From the NCBI GenBank assembly GCA_039030125.1, contig JBCCEV010000166.1, positions 1 through 8,854 on the forward strand: 8,854 nucleotides of DNA, in the 5' to 3' direction. Source of the DNA: JBCCEV01 sp039030125 (GTDB lineage: Bacteria; Pseudomonadota; Gammaproteobacteria; Ga0077536). This document shows, piece after piece, positions 6,194 through 8,854 of the stretch. The translations under genes were made by a program, and so were the position numbers. Position 1 is the first letter of the stretch; the number at the start of each line of letters is the position of its first letter. The notes under the pieces are model-generated. The model searched no databases, was not told where the DNA came from, and saw only the letters and a program-made list of their open reading frames with translations.

Positions 6194-6571
6194 CTATTTC
6201 TGAGCCGGTTCTGCAGCGGCCGAACTGCGCCCTACGAAACAGCGTTTTTCGGCATCGGCGCGCGCGGTTTCCAGAGTCCCGACCACTTCTTCGGCCCGTT
6301 TGCTCTCACGAAAAATGCCGCCTTTTTCGCCCGGCATCCGCTTATAAATCTCGAAGGTTCGCGCTTCGCTGAAATCTTCGAACGCGACGTGCTGCGCGAT
6401 CACGTCGATCTCACACGAACAAGCATACATATTGTCCAAGGTTTGCCCGCCGACACGAGCCATGCAGGTCAGAACGTGATCGACTCGCTCCAGCGTTGGA
6501 TAGTCGTTCGCAGACGCCGAAGAGATGCCCAATAAAAAAATGAAAATCCCGAGGTAACTACTTAATTTCAT
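6194..6571 (-). CDS. Small secreted four-cysteine protein of unknown function upstream of xoxF
   Basis: I do not recognise a family. The ATG at 6571 gives 125 residues with a clean signal peptide (MKLSSYLGIFIFLLGISSASA, cleavage near 21/22); longer starts at 6592 or 6601 would put a polar extension before it and have no Shine-Dalgarno. A weak AAAGG lies about 8 nt before the 6571 ATG. The mature protein is about 104 residues, charged and probably helical, with exactly four cysteines: C36 (VLTC), C51 and C53 (YACSC) and C111 (EKRC). This suits two disulfides or a metal site; there is no CXXCH haem motif. The C-terminus (SSAAAEPAQK) is low complexity. It is on the same strand as xoxF, 288 bp upstream, so a periplasmic role linked to methanol oxidation is possible but unproven. 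Confidence 0.78.
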   Translation of the reverse strand: MKLSSYLGIFIFLLGISSASANDYPTLERVDHVLTCMARVGGQTLDNMYACSCEIDVIAQHVAFEDFSEARTFEIYKRMPGEKGGIFRESKRAEEVVGTLETARADAEKRCFVGRSSAAAEPAQK

Positions 6572-6591
6572 GAAAAATGCCTTTTGCTCCA

Positions 6592-6614
6592 TGACAATCA
6601 ACCATTGGTTGTCA
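6592..6614. repeat. Imperfect inverted repeat at the divergent small-gene/galE region
   Basis: TGACAATCAACCA (6592-6604) faces TGGTTGTCA (6606-6614); the core CAACCA-T-TGGTTG is perfect, and the outer TGACA/TGTCA arms are offset by a few bases. The pieces ATTGGTTG and TGACAATCA recur together at 5929-5943 before xoxF. It lies just upstream of the ATG at 6571, so it could be an operator or a leader hairpin. Confidence 0.35.
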
Positions 6615-6711
6615 TGATTAAATTCAGTTGTGAGACGCGCGCGGCAACCCCCTATATAGTATAGCGATCTCCGGCCACATAAGGCCCCGGAAACACCTCA
6701 CCAGGAGTGCG
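6615..6711. promoter_or_regulatory. Divergent intergenic region between the small secreted gene and galE
   Basis: Both genes must be driven from here unless galE is read from elsewhere. The plus strand contains the AT-rich CTATATAGTATAG (6651-6663), which could supply a -10 for galE, but I see no matching -35 at normal spacing. On the minus strand TTTAAT has only a distant TTGCCG. The ribosome site for galE is AGGAG at 6703-6707. Confidence 0.35.
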
Positions 6712-7728
6712 ATGCGAGCGATGAACAAGATTTTGGTCACCGGGGGCGCCGGATATATCGGCAGCCACGTTGTGAAGCTGCTGGTTCGACAAGGTGCCGA
6801 GGTCGTGGTTCTGGACAATTTGTCCAAAGGTTTTGCCGGCGCGGTTATCGGGGCCGAATTTGTTCACGGCAATACTGGCGATCGGCGGTTGGTCAAATCA
6901 ATCCTAGGTGATCATGGGATCGATACGGTGATGCACTTTGCAGCTTACACGGTGGTCCCTGAATCGGTTGCGAACCCTGGCAAGTATTATCAGAACAATA
7001 CGTTCGAAGCCGCCACGCTAATGGAATGCTGCGTCGCCGCAAACGTATCTCGGTTTGTCTTCTCCTCGACGGCGGCCACCTACGGCGTACCGGAACAAGC
7101 GTTATGCAGCGAAAGCGCGCCCACTAATCCAATAAATCCGTACGGCCACTCGAAGCTCATGGCTGAGCAAATCTTGCGGGATTTTTGCGCGATATCACCC
7201 ATGCAGCACGCGATACTGCGCTATTTCAACGTTGCTGGCGCCGATCCAGAAGGCGAAATAGGGCAAACGACCGCGGAAGCCACTTTGTTGATCAAAGTGG
7301 CATGCGAAGCCGCTTTAGGTTTGCGCGACGACATCAAAATCTTCGGCACCGACTTCCCCACTCGAGACGGAACGGGCGTGCGCGACTACATTCATGTCGT
7401 GGATCTAGCCACCGCGCATCTAGCCGCGCTCGATTACCTGGAATCTGGCGGTTCCTCGATTACAGTGAATTGCGGGTACGGGCACGGGTTTAGTGTCCGG
7501 GAAGTTCTCGACGTGGTCGCCGAAGTGCACGGCAAAGCGCTAAACGTTGTCGAAACGAGCCGGCGGCCCGGAGATCCCGCGGAACTTATCGCGGACAACG
7601 CACTATTACGCTCACAATTTAATTGGCAACCTGCCTATGACGACCTAAAAGCCATCGTGCGGACCACCTATGACTGGCAAGCTGCGATCGCAGCCGGTGA
7701 GGTCGTCGATGGCAGACGGCAGGCTTAA
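6712..7728 (+). CDS. galE: UDP-glucose 4-epimerase, ExoB/GalE short-chain dehydrogenase type
   Basis: Cytoplasmic NAD-dependent enzyme interconverting UDP-glucose and UDP-galactose, usually for polysaccharide synthesis. The 338 residues are full length for the family. The Rossmann motif GGAGYIG (11-17) binds NAD; the catalytic set is Ser/Thr of FSSTAATYG (about 117-125) and the YxxxK pair Y144/K148 in NPYGHSKLMAEQ. RYFNVAGADP, the block TRDGTGVRDYIHVVDLATAH (227-246) and RRPGDPAEL are GalE hallmarks. HFAAYTVVPESV resembles rhizobial ExoB more than E. coli GalE. Two starts are possible: ATG 6712, with AGGAG 4 nt before it, or ATG 6721, 13 nt after that site; I keep 6712. It overlaps the downstream protease gene by 20 bp. 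With the exosortase-associated hydrolase nearby, an exopolysaccharide role is likelier than galactose catabolism. Confidence 0.95.
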   Translation: MRAMNKILVTGGAGYIGSHVVKLLVRQGAEVVVLDNLSKGFAGAVIGAEFVHGNTGDRRLVKSILGDHGIDTVMHFAAYTVVPESVANPGKYYQNNTFEAATLMECCVAANVSRFVFSSTAATYGVPEQALCSESAPTNPINPYGHSKLMAEQILRDFCAISPMQHAILRYFNVAGADPEGEIGQTTAEATLLIKVACEAALGLRDDIKIFGTDFPTRDGTGVRDYIHVVDLATAHLAALDYLESGGSSITVNCGYGHGFSVREVLDVVAEVHGKALNVVETSRRPGDPAELIADNALLRSQFNWQPAYDDLKAIVRTTYDWQAAIAAGEVVDGRRQA

Positions 7729-8509
7729 GGCAATCGCTATTTTCGCCGGGGCCGTTGCTACTTCAATCCTGCGAGTTATTGTCCTCGTGTCGATAGGCGC
7801 CGCTGCCCAGGCTCACGATTCGCTCGCAAACGTCATCGAGACCAGCAAGCCTAGCGTGGTCGGTATCGGCAGCCACCTGGCAACACGGCGACCCCCTAAC
7901 CTGCTCACCGGAACCGGGTTCGTTATTGGCGCCGGCAATCGCGTGGTGACGAACGCGCACGTGGTTGAACTTGAGCTCAATGAGGCCAAACGCGAGCACC
8001 TTGTGGTATTCGTCGGTCATGGGCGTAACCCCCAGATACGTTCTGCGAAAGTGCTGGCGAAGGACGCACATCACGACTTGGCGATTCTGGCTTTCGACGG
8101 CGAGCCGCTACCGGCACTAGAAATTGGCGATGACGCAGGGGTTAGAGAAGGCGACGAAGTTATCTTTATAGGTTATCCAATAGGGGCGATTTTGGGGCTC
8201 TATCCGGTTGCGCATCGCGGCATTATTTCGGCCATCTCACCCATTGCCGTACCGCAAATGCGGGCGAACACACTAAGCGCCGGTCAAATTAAGCAACTGC
8301 GCGAACCGTTTAATGTTTTTCAGCTCGATGCAACGGCCTATCCTGGAAATAGCGGCAGCCCACTTCTTAAAGTCTCTTCACGCAAAGTCATCGCTGTGCT
8401 CAATTCAGTGTTTGTTAAAGGCAGTAAGGAGAATGTGCTGAGCGCACCAAGCGGGATCAGTTATGCGATCCCGGCCGCATTCATCCGTGCCCTATTAGAG
8501 GAAATTTAA
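7709..8509 (+). CDS. Trypsin-like serine protease of HtrA/Deg type lacking a PDZ domain, exported or membrane-anchored
   Basis: The ATG at 7709, preceded by GAGGT 5 nt upstream, gives 266 residues and a 20-bp overlap with galE; an earlier ATG at 7670 would overlap it by 59 bp and has no better ribosome site. A hydrophobic N-terminal segment (about residues 7-36, ending AAAQAHD) is a signal peptide or anchor. The S1 catalytic triad is complete: H84 in VVTNAHVV, D123 in HHDLAIL, and S215 in YPGNSGSPL, with Ser for the second Gly of the usual GNSGGP. GTGFVI (69-73) and GYPIG (155-159) are further Deg-like features. The protein ends just after the protease fold (SYAIPAAFIRALLEEI), with no room for the PDZ domains of classical HtrA. 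The likely role is periplasmic proteolysis; the substrate is unknown. Overlap with galE suggests co-transcription. Confidence 0.9.
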   Translation: MADGRLKAIAIFAGAVATSILRVIVLVSIGAAAQAHDSLANVIETSKPSVVGIGSHLATRRPPNLLTGTGFVIGAGNRVVTNAHVVELELNEAKREHLVVFVGHGRNPQIRSAKVLAKDAHHDLAILAFDGEPLPALEIGDDAGVREGDEVIFIGYPIGAILGLYPVAHRGIISAISPIAVPQMRANTLSAGQIKQLREPFNVFQLDATAYPGNSGSPLLKVSSRKVIAVLNSVFVKGSKENVLSAPSGISYAIPAAFIRALLEEI

Positions 8510-8511
8510 GG

Positions 8512-8854
8512 TTAGCCGGTTTCGCTGGCCGTTAATCGGGTGAGCGCGGCCGCCAATGATTCGTACAAAGCTTGATTCGAAAAAGTATGGTCGGCGCCTT
8601 CAAAACGTTCGACGTGAAAGGTTGGGCGTCGCATAACCGCGCCCCAATCGTCGTTATGCAAAATCAGTTCGCTGAATCGCGCGGCTGTTAGGTCCTCGTC
8701 CGATAGCAGGACGTAAACGGAGCCATCGTAAGCGGTCAACGCGCGCCGCATCGAGTCGACAAAGTCGCGATCGGTATTAGCTGACCACAGGGCACGCAGA
8801 TGCCGTTTTAAATCCGCAGCACTCGAAAACCAATCGAGGCTTCCGGCGAGGAGC
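8512..8854 (-). CDS. Exosortase A-associated alpha/beta hydrolase (type 1), C-terminal part, truncated by window edge
   Basis: The frame stays open from the stop at 8512 to the window edge, showing about 113 C-terminal residues; the in-frame ATG at 8751 is internal, since sequence before it (LLAGSLDWFSSAADLKRHL) continues the fold. VYVLLSDEDLTA supplies the acidic residue after strand 6, and FEGADHTFSN the catalytic histidine of an alpha/beta hydrolase. The pattern LLSxxDLTA...EGADHTF resembles the exosortase system type 1 hydrolase found in PEP-CTERM/exopolysaccharide loci. The gene is convergent with the protease gene, 2 bp apart, and probably belongs to a locus beyond the edge. A generic alpha/beta hydrolase is the alternative; the nucleophile is not in view. 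Confidence 0.75.
   Translation of the reverse strand, partial: LLAGSLDWFSSAADLKRHLRALWSANTDRDFVDSMRRALTAYDGSVYVLLSDEDLTAARFSELILHNDDWGAVMRRPTFHVERFEGADHTFSNQALYESLAAALTRLTASETG

Noticed and set aside
6100..6372. A plus-strand open frame antisense to the small secreted gene
   Set aside because: The minus-strand frame has a clean signal peptide and sensible composition; the plus frame is Arg/Ser/Pro-rich junk.
7670..7708. ATG at 7670 as the protease start
   Set aside because: It extends the overlap with galE to 59 bp and adds a polar N-terminal extension; the ATG at 7709 has a GAGGT site at good spacing.
1..8854. CRISPR arrays, tRNA or rRNA genes, insertion sequences
   Set aside because: I found no repeat-spacer pattern, cloverleaf, rRNA-like sequence or transposase in either strand.

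Overview
The window looks like a chromosomal segment from a methylotrophic or methanol-using Pseudomonadota, most likely a beta- or gammaproteobacterium. This rests on three things: a lanthanide-type (XoxF) methanol dehydrogenase with its MxaJ/XoxJ-like partner, a molybdenum/tungsten formate dehydrogenase catalytic subunit next door, and the end of an alpha/beta hydrolase of the kind found in exosortase/PEP-CTERM exopolysaccharide loci. No ribosomal or other phylogenetic marker is present, so the lineage stays an inference.

Region 1 (1-1786, + strand) is the C-terminal two thirds of a formate dehydrogenase alpha subunit, cut by the window edge. It retains the catalytic Cys-His pair and the C-terminal molybdopterin-dinucleotide domain. 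It ends 6 bp from a convergent gene.

Region 2 (1793-6571, - strand) is a C1-oxidation block. In the direction of transcription it holds: a small secreted four-cysteine protein of unknown function; a 288-bp non-coding region with two promoter candidates, two 22-bp-spaced inverted repeats and a GNRA-capped hairpin; xoxF; a strong intrinsic terminator; a good sigma70-type promoter; and then a tight three-gene unit of pseudoazurin-type blue copper protein, XoxJ-like binding protein and an unrecognised secreted 235-residue protein. No c-type cytochrome (no CXXCH protein) is seen in this block. The pseudoazurin sits where the usual XoxG/cytochrome cL gene would be expected, so the most interesting hypothesis is a lanthanide methanol dehydrogenase that passes electrons to a copper protein. 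Methanol would be oxidised in the periplasm by XoxF, and formate would be oxidised further by the cytoplasmic formate dehydrogenase.

Region 3 (6712-8854) is a different functional block: a short-type UDP-glucose 4-epimerase (ExoB/GalE type), an overlapping secreted or membrane-anchored trypsin-like protease without a PDZ domain, and, convergent with it, the 3' end of an exosortase-associated hydrolase. This suggests the edge of an exopolysaccharide locus.
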